The notes under the pieces: model-generated | Seen by the model: the letters and a program-made list of their open reading frames with translations, nothing else | What the model was told of the DNA's origin: nothing | Database searches by the model: none | From: Bacteroidetes bacterium SW_9_63_38 | Lineage (GTDB): Bacteria > Bacteroidota > Rhodothermia > Rhodothermales > Salinibacteraceae | Direction: 5' to 3' | DNA length: 64,000 bases | Assembly: GCA_003022435.1 (NCBI GenBank) | Contig: PXUA01000006.1 | Coordinates: 1-64,000, forward strand | In this document: positions 8,205-16,760 of the stretch, one piece after another | Layout of the letters: each line of letters opens with the position of its first letter | Numbering within the stretch: position 1 is the stretch's first letter | Program-made: the position numbers and the translations under genes

Positions 8205-9836
8205 ATGTCCAACGGCTCTATTCGACCCGACGAAGTTACCGATGTTCTTCGCCGCGAACTCGGCGGTTTTGAGACCGAGGCGGAGGAGTACGAGGCCGGT
8301 ACGGTTTTGCAGGCCGGTGACGGCATCGCGACGCTGTACGGTCTGAGCAGCGTCCAGGCCGGCGAGCTTGTGGAGTTTCCCGAGCAGGATGTGGACGGCA
8401 TGGTCCTGAACCTTGAGGAAGACAGCGTTGGCGTGATTCTCTTCGGCGACGTAGATGCCGTCAGCGAGGGCGACGAGGCGCGCCGGACCGGCGAGATTGC
8501 GTCGGTCGGCGTCAACGAGAACATGCTCGGCCGCGTGATCGACCCGCTCGGGCGCCCGCTTGACGGTAGAGGGCCCATTGAGGGCGAAAAAATGACGCTG
8601 CCCTTGGAGCGGAAGGCGCCCGGTGTGATTTACCGGGAGCCCGTGGAAGAGCCCCTCCAGACGGGAATCAAGGCCATCGACTCGATGATTCCGATCGGGC
8701 GGGGCCAGCGAGAACTCATTGTTGGAGACCGGCAGACCGGGAAGACAGCGCTGCAGATCGACACGATCATCAATCAGAAAAGTACGCACGACCCGGATAC
8801 GGACAGCGACCCGGTTTACTGCGTGTATGTGGCCGTTGGACAGAAGGCCTCGACCGTTGCCCAGGTCCAGCGTGACCTGGAGCGCAACGGCGCCATGGAG
8901 TACACGGTGATCATCAACGCCTCGGCGTCCATGCCGACGCCGTTGCAGTACATTGCGCCGTTCGCCGGGGCCTGCATCGGGGAGTACTTCCGGGACACCG
9001 GGCGTCACTCCCTTGTCTGCTTCGACGACCTCTCGAAGCAGGCCGTTGCCTACCGCGAGCTCTCGCTCCTGTTGCGCCGCCCGCCTGGACGAGAGGCGTA
9101 CCCGGGAGACGTGTTCTACCTCCACAGCCGTCTGCTGGAGCGGGCCGCGAAGATCATCGAGAACGATGAGGTGGCTGCTCAGATGAATAACCTGTCGGAA
9201 CCGCTGGAGGACGAGATCGAGGGCGGGGGGTCGCTCACGGCCCTGCCGATCATTGAGACGCAGGCGGGCGACGTGTCGGCCTACATTCCGACCAATGTCA
9301 TCTCGATTACGGACGGGCAGATTTACCTGGAGACCGACCTCTTCAACTCGGGCGTGCGCCCGGCCATCGACGTTGGGGCGTCGGTGTCGCGGGTCGGCGG
9401 GTCGGCGCAGGTGGATGCCATGAAGGAAGTGGCCGGAACGCTTCGCATCGACCTGTCGCAGTATCGGGAGCTGGAGGCCTTCGCCAAGTTCGGGTCCGAC
9501 CTCGACGAGTCCACGCAGCAGCAGCTGAATCGAGGGGAGCGCCTGGTCGAGATCCTGAAGCAGAACGAGTTCTCCCCGGTCCCGGTGGAGGAGCAGGTGG
9601 CCGTCATCTACGCGGCCATTAACGGCTTCCTCGACGCCATCCCGGTTGACAATATTGAGGACTTTGAAGAGGAGTATGTCGAACGACTGCGGCTGCGCCA
9701 CGAGGAGGCGCTGGCCGAGGTGCGGGAGACGGAAGAGATTTCCGAGGGCACCGAGGAGGTCTTCGAAACGGTCGCCGAGGACCTGGCCGAGGTGTACGCC
9801 GAGGAGGAAGAGAAGGAGCAGGAGGATGTGCTCTAA
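8205..9836 (+). CDS. atpA: ATP synthase F1 subunit alpha
   Basis: 543-residue non-catalytic nucleotide-binding subunit. An N-terminal beta-barrel ([20 protein letters not shown]) is followed by the P-loop GDRQTGKTA. The conserved PYSGCTIGE-like region is present as [17 protein letters not shown], the signature [20 protein letters not shown] is complete, and the tail is strongly acidic. It is slightly longer than the 513-residue E. coli subunit because of the acidic C-terminus. It is followed by the gamma gene after 192 bp; the beta gene is absent from this locus. Confidence 0.98.
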   Translation: MSNGSIRPDEVTDVLRRELGGFETEAEEYEAGTVLQAGDGIATLYGLSSVQAGELVEFPEQDVDGMVLNLEEDSVGVILFGDVDAVSEGDEARRTGEIASVGVNENMLGRVIDPLGRPLDGRGPIEGEKMTLPLERKAPGVIYREPVEEPLQTGIKAIDSMIPIGRGQRELIVGDRQTGKTALQIDTIINQKSTHDPDTDSDPVYCVYVAVGQKASTVAQVQRDLERNGAMEYTVIINASASMPTPLQYIAPFAGACIGEYFRDTGRHSLVCFDDLSKQAVAYRELSLLLRRPPGREAYPGDVFYLHSRLLERAAKIIENDEVAAQMNNLSEPLEDEIEGGGSLTALPIIETQAGDVSAYIPTNVISITDGQIYLETDLFNSGVRPAIDVGASVSRVGGSAQVDAMKEVAGTLRIDLSQYRELEAFAKFGSDLDESTQQQLNRGERLVEILKQNEFSPVPVEEQVAVIYAAINGFLDAIPVDNIEDFEEEYVERLRLRHEEALAEVRETEEISEGTEEVFETVAEDLAEVYAEEEEKEQEDVL

Positions 9837-10028
9837 CCCTGTCCCTTCGTCGGTATGCGCGGACGACGGCATTCGGGGCAGCTCTCCGCAATCCCGGTTA
9901 CGTCGTGGGTCGTCGGCGTTTCGGAGTGCGGCCCCATAATTGGACCCCGCGAGACGGCCGGGGGCTGCGCATGAGCCGGTCCGGCTCGCTCTCGGCATCA
10001 CTGATCAGCTGTTTCAACTGCCCACGCT

Positions 10029-10955
10029 ATGGCGAATCTCCGCGAAATCCGAAATCGGATCGATTCTGTCGAAAACACCAAACAGGTAACCCGCGCCATG
10101 AAGATGGTGGCGGCGGCGAAGCTGCGACGGGCCCAGGATCGCATTTTCCAGACGCGCCCGTACGCCTACAAGATTGGGGAGCTGATCAGTCACCTGAAGA
10201 GGGAGTTGTCTCCGACGGCGCACCCGTTTTTTCAGGCCCCTGAGGACAGCGAGGGCGTGCTCGTGATCCTGGTGACGGCCGACCGAGGGCTCTGCGGCGG
10301 GTTCAACAGCAACGTCATCAAGCGGGCCGAAGAGCTGATCCGGACGGAGTACCCGAATAAGAAGGAGGCCGACGATCTTTACATGCTGTGCGTGGGGGAG
10401 AAGGGACGCACCCACTTCCAGAAGCGGGACTACCGCCTCGTCGGGAACTACGCAGGGGTGTTCGACGACCTCAGCTTCGATCATGCTCAGCAGGTGATCC
10501 AGGACGCCGTCGAAGGATTTGAGCGCGGCATCTGGGGCGAGGTGAAGCTCGTCTACAACGAGTTCAAAAACACCATTGTCCAGAACCAGATCGTGGAGCC
10601 GCTGCTCCCGATTCTGGGGGAACGCTTCCAGACGCCGGTAATGGAGGAGGAGTACGACCTCTACAACCTCTTGGAGAACGGGCAGGCTGTCGACTACCTC
10701 TTTGAACCGGGTCCGCGCGGCCTGCTGGATGAGCTCGTGCCCCGCTACCTGAACTACCAGATGTGGAGGGCCCTTCTGGAGTCGAACGCCGCCGAGCAGG
10801 GGGCCCGCATGGTGGCGATGGACAACGCCACGAGCAACGCCGAAGAGGTCATCGAAGACCTCACGCTTGAATACAACCGGGCCCGTCAGAACGCGATCAC
10901 GATGGAGCTCCTCGACATCGCCAGCGGGGCGGAGGCGCTTGAGGACTCCGGGTAA
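10029..10955 (+). CDS. atpG: ATP synthase F1 subunit gamma
   Basis: 308-residue central rotor shaft. The N-terminal helix begins MANLREIRNRIDSVENTKQ followed by KMVAAAKLRRAQ, both diagnostic. The Rossmann-like middle has TADRGLCGGFNSN. The C-terminal helix ends ARQNAITMELLDIASGAEAL. It is the last gene of the locus. The subsequent 246 bp up to the tRNA contain no beta or epsilon genes. Confidence 0.97.
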   Translation: MANLREIRNRIDSVENTKQVTRAMKMVAAAKLRRAQDRIFQTRPYAYKIGELISHLKRELSPTAHPFFQAPEDSEGVLVILVTADRGLCGGFNSNVIKRAEELIRTEYPNKKEADDLYMLCVGEKGRTHFQKRDYRLVGNYAGVFDDLSFDHAQQVIQDAVEGFERGIWGEVKLVYNEFKNTIVQNQIVEPLLPILGERFQTPVMEEEYDLYNLLENGQAVDYLFEPGPRGLLDELVPRYLNYQMWRALLESNAAEQGARMVAMDNATSNAEEVIEDLTLEYNRARQNAITMELLDIASGAEALEDSG

Positions 10956-11201
10956 CGGGCAATTGAGGGAGCGCCGCCGGCGCGCAGAGCGGGGTTGCAA
11001 CACTATGCCGGCACTGGCATACGACCTAAGAGACTGTTTTGATTTCACGCGGCGGGAGTCCAAGCAGAACGTGACGATTGCAGACCGGTGATTCCCGTCC
11101 GACTGATTCCGGCTCCGAACGGCCCACAAGCAACCGGGCTGGACTGATCGACTCTCGATTTCAAGACGCTCAAAAATCAAAACAGTTTCTAAAACCGAGA
11201 C

Positions 11202-11291
11202 GGAGAGGTGGCCGAGCGGTCGAAGGCGCTCCCCTGCTAAGGGAGTAAACGGTTTAGCGCCGTTTCGGGGGTTCGAATCCCCCCCTCTCCG
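11202..11291 (+). tRNA. tRNA-Ser (anticodon GCU)
   Basis: A 90-nt class II tRNA. The acceptor stem GGAGAGG (11202-11208) pairs with CCTCTCC (11284-11290), with discriminator G. The D-arm region is GGCCGAGCGGTCGAAGGC. The anticodon loop CTGCTAA sits between CTCCC and GGGAG and gives anticodon GCU. A long variable arm (AACGGTTTAGCGCCGTT) and the T-arm GGGGGTTCGAATCCCCC follow. The long variable arm identifies it as serine. CCA is not encoded. A short GC-rich stretch followed by five T (about 11326-11340) may terminate it, but the stem there is weak. Confidence 0.97.
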
Positions 11292-11493
11292 CTGCTGCTG
11301 GTTCCGATGGACGGAGGCGTCCACCCGGGGCCGGCTTTTTCTATGGGCCTCACTGCCCCTTCTGAGACGCTGTAACTCGGGGGCACGTTACCGATCCGTG
11401 AGGACCGGTCGGAGAACGGAAACGCGTTGTCGCGCGGAAGTTCAGCCCTTACAGAGGTCCGTTGCATTTTGCACATCGAAGTCACAGATCGGT

Positions 11494-12951
11494 ATGGCCG
11501 ATCGGCCAACGGCCGCTATTGCGGGGGCGACCGGACTTGTTGGAACGGCGGTGCGGGCATTCCTGGCGGACGCCTACGACTTGGTCTGTCTGACGCGGTC
11601 GCCGGTTCGGGCGCAGGTCAACGACTCGCCGTCGGCCCGCGAGACATGGCGCCACTGCGACCTCTTCGATCCGTACGCCGTGCGGGAGGGACTGGAGGGG
11701 GCCGACTATGCCATCTATCTCGTCCACTCCATGCTGCCGTCGGCCCGTCTCACACAGGGCACCGTGGCGGATCTGGACCTGCTGCAGGCCGATAACTTTG
11801 CCCGCGCGGCCGAGGCGCAGGGGGTGCAGCAGCTTCTGTACCTTGGGGCCCTTGTGCCCGAGACCGACGAAGCGTTGCCGGGGCCGCTCCGTCGCCGGGT
11901 GGAGGTGGAGCAGACGCTCGCGTCGACTGACGTTCCCCTGACCGTCCTCCGCGCCGGTCTCGTGGTGGGACCGGGTGGCACTCGGCTCCGGCTCCTGCTC
12001 AACCTGGTGCGGCGGCTGCCAGTGATGATCCTGCCGTCCTGGACCAAGGCCGTCACGCAGCCCATTGCTCGTGACGACATTGTGCGGGGGTTGGAACGAT
12101 GCCTCGGCAACGAGCACACGTACGGAGAGACATACGATGTGGGCGGGCCCGACGTGATGAGCTACCGGGAGATGCTGCTCCACACGGCCCGCGTCTTGGG
12201 GCTGACGCGGTACACAACAACCGTGCAGATGGAATCGCCGCGGTTGTCGAAGCTGTGGGTGCGCCTCTTCGGTGGGGTCCGATGGGCGCTCGTGAGTCCC
12301 ATCATCGACAGCCTGCGGTATCAGACCCGCGTGTCGACGAATGAGATGCAGGACTGGTTGCAGAAGGAGGCCACTTCGTTCGAGGACGCCCTCGCCGCGG
12401 CGGTGGACGAACGGGGGCATCCCCTCCCCAACCCGCGCGACGAGCTGCGGCCCCAAGAGGATGTCGTGATCCGCGAGCAGAGCGTGGCCCGGTCGGTCCA
12501 GCGCATGCCCTGTCCGCCCGCGTTCGACGTGCACGACGTCGCCAACGAGTACCTGCGCTGGCTGCCCCGCCTCGGGTGGCCCCTTCTGAAGGTGCGCGTG
12601 GAATACGGGCGTGTGGCCCGCTTCAAGCTTCGGCTCACGGGACACACACTCCTCAGACTTCGCTTCGACGCCGATCGGAGTCCGAAGGGGCGCCAGTTGT
12701 TCTTCGTAACCGGCGGACTGCTGGTGGGAGAGAGCGACCGGCCCGGCCGGCTGGAATTTCGGGAGGTGATGGGGGGGGACGCGGTCCTGGCGGCCGTGCA
12801 CGACTTTCCGCCGCGTCTGCCCTGGTATATTTACAACAGTACGCAGGCCCAGGTGCACCTCCTCGTCATGGGACAGTTTCGCCGCCATCTGGCCGGGCTG
12901 GCTGAACAACAGGGCGCCTCGGAAACGGCCCACCCGTCGGTGTCACGGTGA
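11494..12951 (+). CDS. NAD(P)-binding SDR/NmrA-like oxidoreductase
   Basis: Predicted 485-residue protein. The N-terminal Rossmann domain (about 1-250) has the atypical-SDR motif GATGLVGTAV, and blocks DLFDPYAVREGLEGADYAIYLVHSM and LLYLGALVP typical of YwnB/NmrA-like and complex I NDUFA9-like proteins. The C-terminal half (about 330-470) is a separate domain resembling the DUF2867-type region found behind such SDRs (ending PRLPWYIYNSTQAQVHLLVMGQFRRH). The substrate is unknown. The start at 11494 is chosen because the nucleotide-binding motif must begin within about 10 residues. Domain assignment is fairly sure, function is not. Confidence 0.8.
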   Translation: MADRPTAAIAGATGLVGTAVRAFLADAYDLVCLTRSPVRAQVNDSPSARETWRHCDLFDPYAVREGLEGADYAIYLVHSMLPSARLTQGTVADLDLLQADNFARAAEAQGVQQLLYLGALVPETDEALPGPLRRRVEVEQTLASTDVPLTVLRAGLVVGPGGTRLRLLLNLVRRLPVMILPSWTKAVTQPIARDDIVRGLERCLGNEHTYGETYDVGGPDVMSYREMLLHTARVLGLTRYTTTVQMESPRLSKLWVRLFGGVRWALVSPIIDSLRYQTRVSTNEMQDWLQKEATSFEDALAAAVDERGHPLPNPRDELRPQEDVVIREQSVARSVQRMPCPPAFDVHDVANEYLRWLPRLGWPLLKVRVEYGRVARFKLRLTGHTLLRLRFDADRSPKGRQLFFVTGGLLVGESDRPGRLEFREVMGGDAVLAAVHDFPPRLPWYIYNSTQAQVHLLVMGQFRRHLAGLAEQQGASETAHPSVSR

Positions 12952-13151
12952 GGACGAATCGGGTCCCTCATTCCCGGAGCGTCCCGTACGTGTTGACACG
13001 TGTGAGAAGCATGTGTATCTTTTGGAAGGGAAGGATCGAACGGTCCGTGTGTTCGGGCCCCGACATCTTCCGGCGAGTCTCGGAAGAGGGAGAACGGTTT
13101 TATCCGACCTGTTTGCTTCGTTTCTCCATCTGCGGTTCCCTTTTGTCCCCA

Positions 13152-14420
13152 ATGGTGACCTTCACCGACGCGCCCTTCACCGAGGATCAGGAAGCGGCCT
13201 ACGATGAGGTGTACGACCGGCTTGCGCGAGGCGAGCGCTACACTGGACTTCGCGGGTACGCCGGAACCGGCAAGACGTACCTCGTGAGTCGCCTCGTGGA
13301 GCAGCTGGTCGAGGAGGACTGCACGGTGACGGTGTGTGCTCCGACCCACAAGGCCGTGCAGGTGCTGAGCGAGGAGCTCGGGGATGCCCCCGTCGATGTC
13401 CAGACGCTCCATTCGTTTTTGGGGCTGCGGCTGGAGCCGACCGAGGACGGCGAGTACGAACTGGTGCCCGACGAAGCGCGCGACTTTGCGGAGGGCATCG
13501 TGATCGTCGACGAGGCCTCCATGATTGGGCGAGAGGAATGGCAACACATTGAGGAGTCGCCTTTCTGGGTGCAGTGGCTGTTTGTGGGCGATCCCGCCCA
13601 GCTGCCGCCGGTGAACGAGGACCCGTCGCCGGCCCTGGAGGTGCCGGGGCCCACGCTGGAGACGATCCACCGGCAGGCCGCCGACAATCCCATCCTGGAG
13701 CTCGCTACGAAGATTCGGACGGGCGCCGACGGCCGCTTTGGCAGTATGTTCGAAGACGGTGAGGGGGTGGCCGTGACCCACAATCGCGAAGAGTTTCTTG
13801 ACAGCGTGCTCCGGGCCTTCGACACGGAGGCGTTCGCCGAGGACGCCACGCATGCTCGCATGCTGGCCTACCGCAACAAGACGGTGCGTCGCTACAACCG
13901 GGAGATTCGCACGGCCCGTTACGGCGCCGACGCCGATCGGTTTGTAGAGGGGGAGTGGCTGGTGGCCACCGAGACGTGGCTCCACGACGGCGTGCCGCGC
14001 CTCACCAACAGCCAGGAGGTGCGCGTCAAGAAGGCGACTGTGGACACCTTTGAGGCTGATGACCAGAGCGAGTGGAAGGTGTGGACCCTGAAGGTGCGCT
14101 CGCCGGGCCGCGGCCTCACGCGCACTGCCTACGTGCTGCACAAGGACGAACGGGAGCGCTACGAAAATGAGTTGCAGAACCGGCGTGAGCGGGCAAAGGA
14201 GGACGGCTCGAAGTGGGATCGATTCTTCGATCTCCGCGAGCGGTTTGCCCGGGTGGACTACGCGTACGCAACGACCGTGCACCGCGCACAGGGATCAACA
14301 TTCGACACCGTGTTTGTGGACCGCCGCGATTTGCAGGCCTGCCGCGATCGCGAGGAGCGGCGCGCCCTCCTCTACGTGGCCGTTACGCGTCCGTCTCGAC
14401 GGCTGGCCCTCCTGGTCTGA
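13152..14420 (+). CDS. RecD/Dda-like superfamily 1 DNA helicase
   Basis: 422-residue ATP-dependent helicase. Visible motifs in order: Walker A GYAGTGKTY (near residue 35), motif Ia CAPTHKAV, Walker B IVIVDEASMI, motif III FVGDPAQLPPV, a UvrD_C_2-type motif V/VI region YAYATTVHRAQGSTFDTVFVD, and VAVTRPSRRL at the end. This arrangement is that of T4 Dda and RecD2-like 5'-3' helicases. It lacks the long N-terminal domains of RecD2. The start at 13152 is the first Met before a conserved TxDQ-like motif (FTEDQEAAYDEV). It probably acts in recombination or fork repair. Confidence 0.88.
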   Translation: MVTFTDAPFTEDQEAAYDEVYDRLARGERYTGLRGYAGTGKTYLVSRLVEQLVEEDCTVTVCAPTHKAVQVLSEELGDAPVDVQTLHSFLGLRLEPTEDGEYELVPDEARDFAEGIVIVDEASMIGREEWQHIEESPFWVQWLFVGDPAQLPPVNEDPSPALEVPGPTLETIHRQAADNPILELATKIRTGADGRFGSMFEDGEGVAVTHNREEFLDSVLRAFDTEAFAEDATHARMLAYRNKTVRRYNREIRTARYGADADRFVEGEWLVATETWLHDGVPRLTNSQEVRVKKATVDTFEADDQSEWKVWTLKVRSPGRGLTRTAYVLHKDERERYENELQNRRERAKEDGSKWDRFFDLRERFARVDYAYATTVHRAQGSTFDTVFVDRRDLQACRDREERRALLYVAVTRPSRRLALLV

Positions 14421-14534
14421 GCGTCTGACGCCGAGATCTGCATGTGGAGCACACTCGTCCCACGCCTGTACGGATTCTCAGGTGGTTCTTTACGACCACT
14501 TTCGCAACACTCGTCACCGGTAGGAAGGGCTGCA

Positions 14535-14819
14535 ATGGACTCGATCCATGTTGAACTTGAGGTGTCCCGCGATCTTCTGGAGCTGCTGAACGTGCCGGAG
14601 CAGGCACTGGGCCCGCGGCTGAAGCAATTGATCGCGCTGGAGTTTTGTCGCGAGGATCGGATGTCGCCGGAACGGGCGGCCGAACTGCTCGGCCTCCCCC
14701 GGACGGAGGTGATCGAGTTGCTGGAGCGGAGCGATATCGACTATTCCACGCGTGTGCACGAGGAGGCGGCGGCCCAGATAGAGGAGGTGTGGGAGAAACT
14801 GAAGGATCAGGCGTCCTGA
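14535..14819 (+). CDS. UPF0175 family protein (orphan antitoxin-like)
   Basis: 94-residue protein with the UPF0175 layout: an N-terminal strand (IHVELEVSRDLLELL), a helix IALEFCREDRMSPERAAELLGLPRTEVIELL that forms the characteristic HTH-like segment, and a charged C-terminal helix. Members are often antitoxins paired with PIN-domain (DUF3368) toxins. No such partner is encoded on either side here, so it may be orphan or act as a regulator. The start at 14535 gives the family N-terminus. Confidence 0.75.
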   Translation: MDSIHVELEVSRDLLELLNVPEQALGPRLKQLIALEFCREDRMSPERAAELLGLPRTEVIELLERSDIDYSTRVHEEAAAQIEEVWEKLKDQAS

Positions 14820-15315
14820 TCGGGGCCGGCAGCCCAGGCCTGCCGACGTGGCGGAGTCGTTGCCCTTGTGGGGCGGACAGGCAGGACCGTCGGTAGCGGA
14901 GGGGCACAGCAATTGCATCTTGCCTCGACTGATCAGCAGGCGCGGAAGTCAGAGGCGACTTCTGCCACTCACACACCCCGACAGAGGCAATCCCGACAGC
15001 TGTCGGAATGCCACCGGGACACTGCTCACAAACGCACATACGATCCCGGCAATACCGGTGGGAAGAGGCAGATGAGCGGATTCGCTCTCGATAGAAGTTG
15101 AACAACCGATTGCCCTGTAGTGGAGGGGCAATCGGTTGTCCCCTCGCCCACGATTTGGTGGATTGGGCGCGGGTCGGGACGCGTCGATCTGCCAGCGTGC
15201 CACCACGCGATCTTTGCGGCATCCGACCCGCCGCGCCGGACCCTCGTCCGACCGTTCGGATACGGTCCGTGGACGTACCACGACGACTGCTCCTGCTCAT
15301 CAACTTCGGTCTTCC
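14820..15315. other. intergenic region with two palindromes
   Basis: About 500 bp without a supportable gene. It contains a 14-base perfect palindrome CCGACAGCTGTCGG (14993-15006) and a long hairpin at 15102-15139. GC content is lower than in flanking genes. Open frames on both strands have no protein-like features, so the DUF4286 gene start at 15316 is taken as the next coding boundary. Confidence 0.5.
15102..15139. repeat. 14-bp stem hairpin
   Basis: Perfect inverted repeat ACAACCGATTGCCC (15102-15115) and GGGCAATCGGTTGT (15126-15139) with a 10-base loop. No T-run follows on either strand, so it is not a classical intrinsic terminator. It could be an operator, a remnant of a mobile repeat or an RNA-processing structure. 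Confidence 0.7.
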
Positions 15316-15654
15316 ATGCTCATCTACGAAGTTAACTACACCGTCGCCGGCAGTGCTGCGCCTCGTTTCAGTCCCTGGGTGCGCGAGCACGTCCGCGAGA
15401 TGCTGGACCTCGACGGCTTTGAGGCTGCCGTCTGGCTTAACCGGCACGACGACGCCGAGGCGGTGCCCGAAGAGGACGAGCCCACCGATCCGCGCGGGTG
15501 GACGGTCCACTATCAGGTGCGCGACCGGGAGGCTCTGCAGGCCTACCTCGGCGAGCACGCCGACGCGATGCAGCGGGAGGGCGTCGATAAGTTCGGTGAA
15601 CACGTTGAAAGCAGTCGCCGCCTGTTCGAGCAGAAGCGGCTCTTCCAGGGATAA
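15316..15654 (+). CDS. DUF4286 family protein
   Basis: 112-residue protein of the DUF4286 type: begins MLIYEVNYTVAG, continues with a ferredoxin-like alpha/beta pattern (WVREHVREMLDLDGFEAAVWL) and ends with YLGEHADAMQREGVDKFGE and a helix rich in Arg and Gln. The family is small, cytosolic and common in Bacteroidota; its function is unknown. The start at 15316 matches the conserved family N-terminus; longer frames upstream are noise. Confidence 0.8.
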   Translation: MLIYEVNYTVAGSAAPRFSPWVREHVREMLDLDGFEAAVWLNRHDDAEAVPEEDEPTDPRGWTVHYQVRDREALQAYLGEHADAMQREGVDKFGEHVESSRRLFEQKRLFQG

Positions 15655-15765
15655 GAAGAAGAGTCCGGAACGGCTGTGGGAGGAGGGACGAGGGGGAGAT
15701 TGGCCGATCAGCGATGATAACTGTCCGGTAGCCCGGGGGTCGGAGAGAGACAAGGGGAAAACAGC

Positions 15766-16590
15766 ATGTCGGAGGTGGAGAATCAAAGTGAGCCGTCGGT
15801 ACGAGCACGGATTTCGAATCGCATCGATCAGCTGGAGGCGGCCCGCGGCGTTACGGTGCTGTACACCTGCGAATCCGGCAGCCGGGCGTGGGGGTTTCCG
15901 TCGATCGATAGCGACTACGACGTGCGGCTGATTTACGCGCACCCGCGCGACTGGTATCTGTCCATCGACGTGGAGCAGCGCGACGACACGGTGGATCCGC
16001 CCATCGACGGCGAGATCGACCTGCACGGGTGGGACCTCCGGAAGGCGCTCAGGCTGTTCCGGGCTGCCAATCCCACGTTGCTGGAGTGGCTGCGGTCGCC
16101 GATCGTGTACCGGGCAAACGAGGTTGTGATGGCCCGGTGGCGGTCCCTCCTTTCGGACTACCACACGCCGGCCGCGGTTGGGCCCGCCTATCGGGGCATG
16201 GCGCAAAGCGTCGCCGAGCAGAATCGTACCGACGACACGATGTCCCACAAGGCGTCCCTCTACGTCCTACGCGCCCTGCTGGCGGTGCGCTGGATTGAGC
16301 GGGGCGAGGACGGACCGCCGCCAGTGCGGTTTGAGCGACTCGTGGATGCCACCGTTGACCGGACGGACCTGCGCGAGGCCGTCGAGGCCCTTCTGGCCCA
16401 CAAGCGCGCCGGACGAGAGCAGGACGAGGGGCCGTGCCTACCGGCGCTGCACAACTTTATTGAGGCGGAGCTGGACCGACAGGCGGGACTTTCGTTTGCC
16501 GACTCCCCTGCTCGCCCAGGCATCGCTCCCCTCAATTCTTTTTTCCGATGGGTGCTCACCCACCACGTTCCTGAAGAGGAAGGGGAATAG
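15766..16590 (+). CDS. predicted nucleotidyltransferase, YcgL/COG3541 type
   Basis: 274-residue protein with a polymerase-beta-like nucleotidyltransferase motif. ESGSRAWGFPSIDSDYDVRLIY contains the GS and DxD elements, followed by HPRDWYLSI, a block characteristic of COG3541 proteins. The remainder is helical. Such proteins are related to MNT-type enzymes that transfer nucleotides to proteins or RNA, but the substrate of this family is not established. A HEPN partner is not evident nearby. The C-terminal half contains a SHKASLYVLRALLAVRWI helix. Confidence 0.8.
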   Translation: MSEVENQSEPSVRARISNRIDQLEAARGVTVLYTCESGSRAWGFPSIDSDYDVRLIYAHPRDWYLSIDVEQRDDTVDPPIDGEIDLHGWDLRKALRLFRAANPTLLEWLRSPIVYRANEVVMARWRSLLSDYHTPAAVGPAYRGMAQSVAEQNRTDDTMSHKASLYVLRALLAVRWIERGEDGPPPVRFERLVDATVDRTDLREAVEALLAHKRAGREQDEGPCLPALHNFIEAELDRQAGLSFADSPARPGIAPLNSFFRWVLTHHVPEEEGE

Positions 16591-16760
16591 GAGCCCGTCT
16601 TCCGTCGTCACGGCATCGTCAATGCTCGTCGGGGCGACCTCGGATCCTTGCGGGACGGTATTGGTGTGATACAGGGCCGGTGACAAAGTGGCAGTGCCGA
16701 CCGGTCGGGATCGGCCCACACCGGTTCGCCTTGTGTCGTACGCAGTCGTTGGTTTGCATT

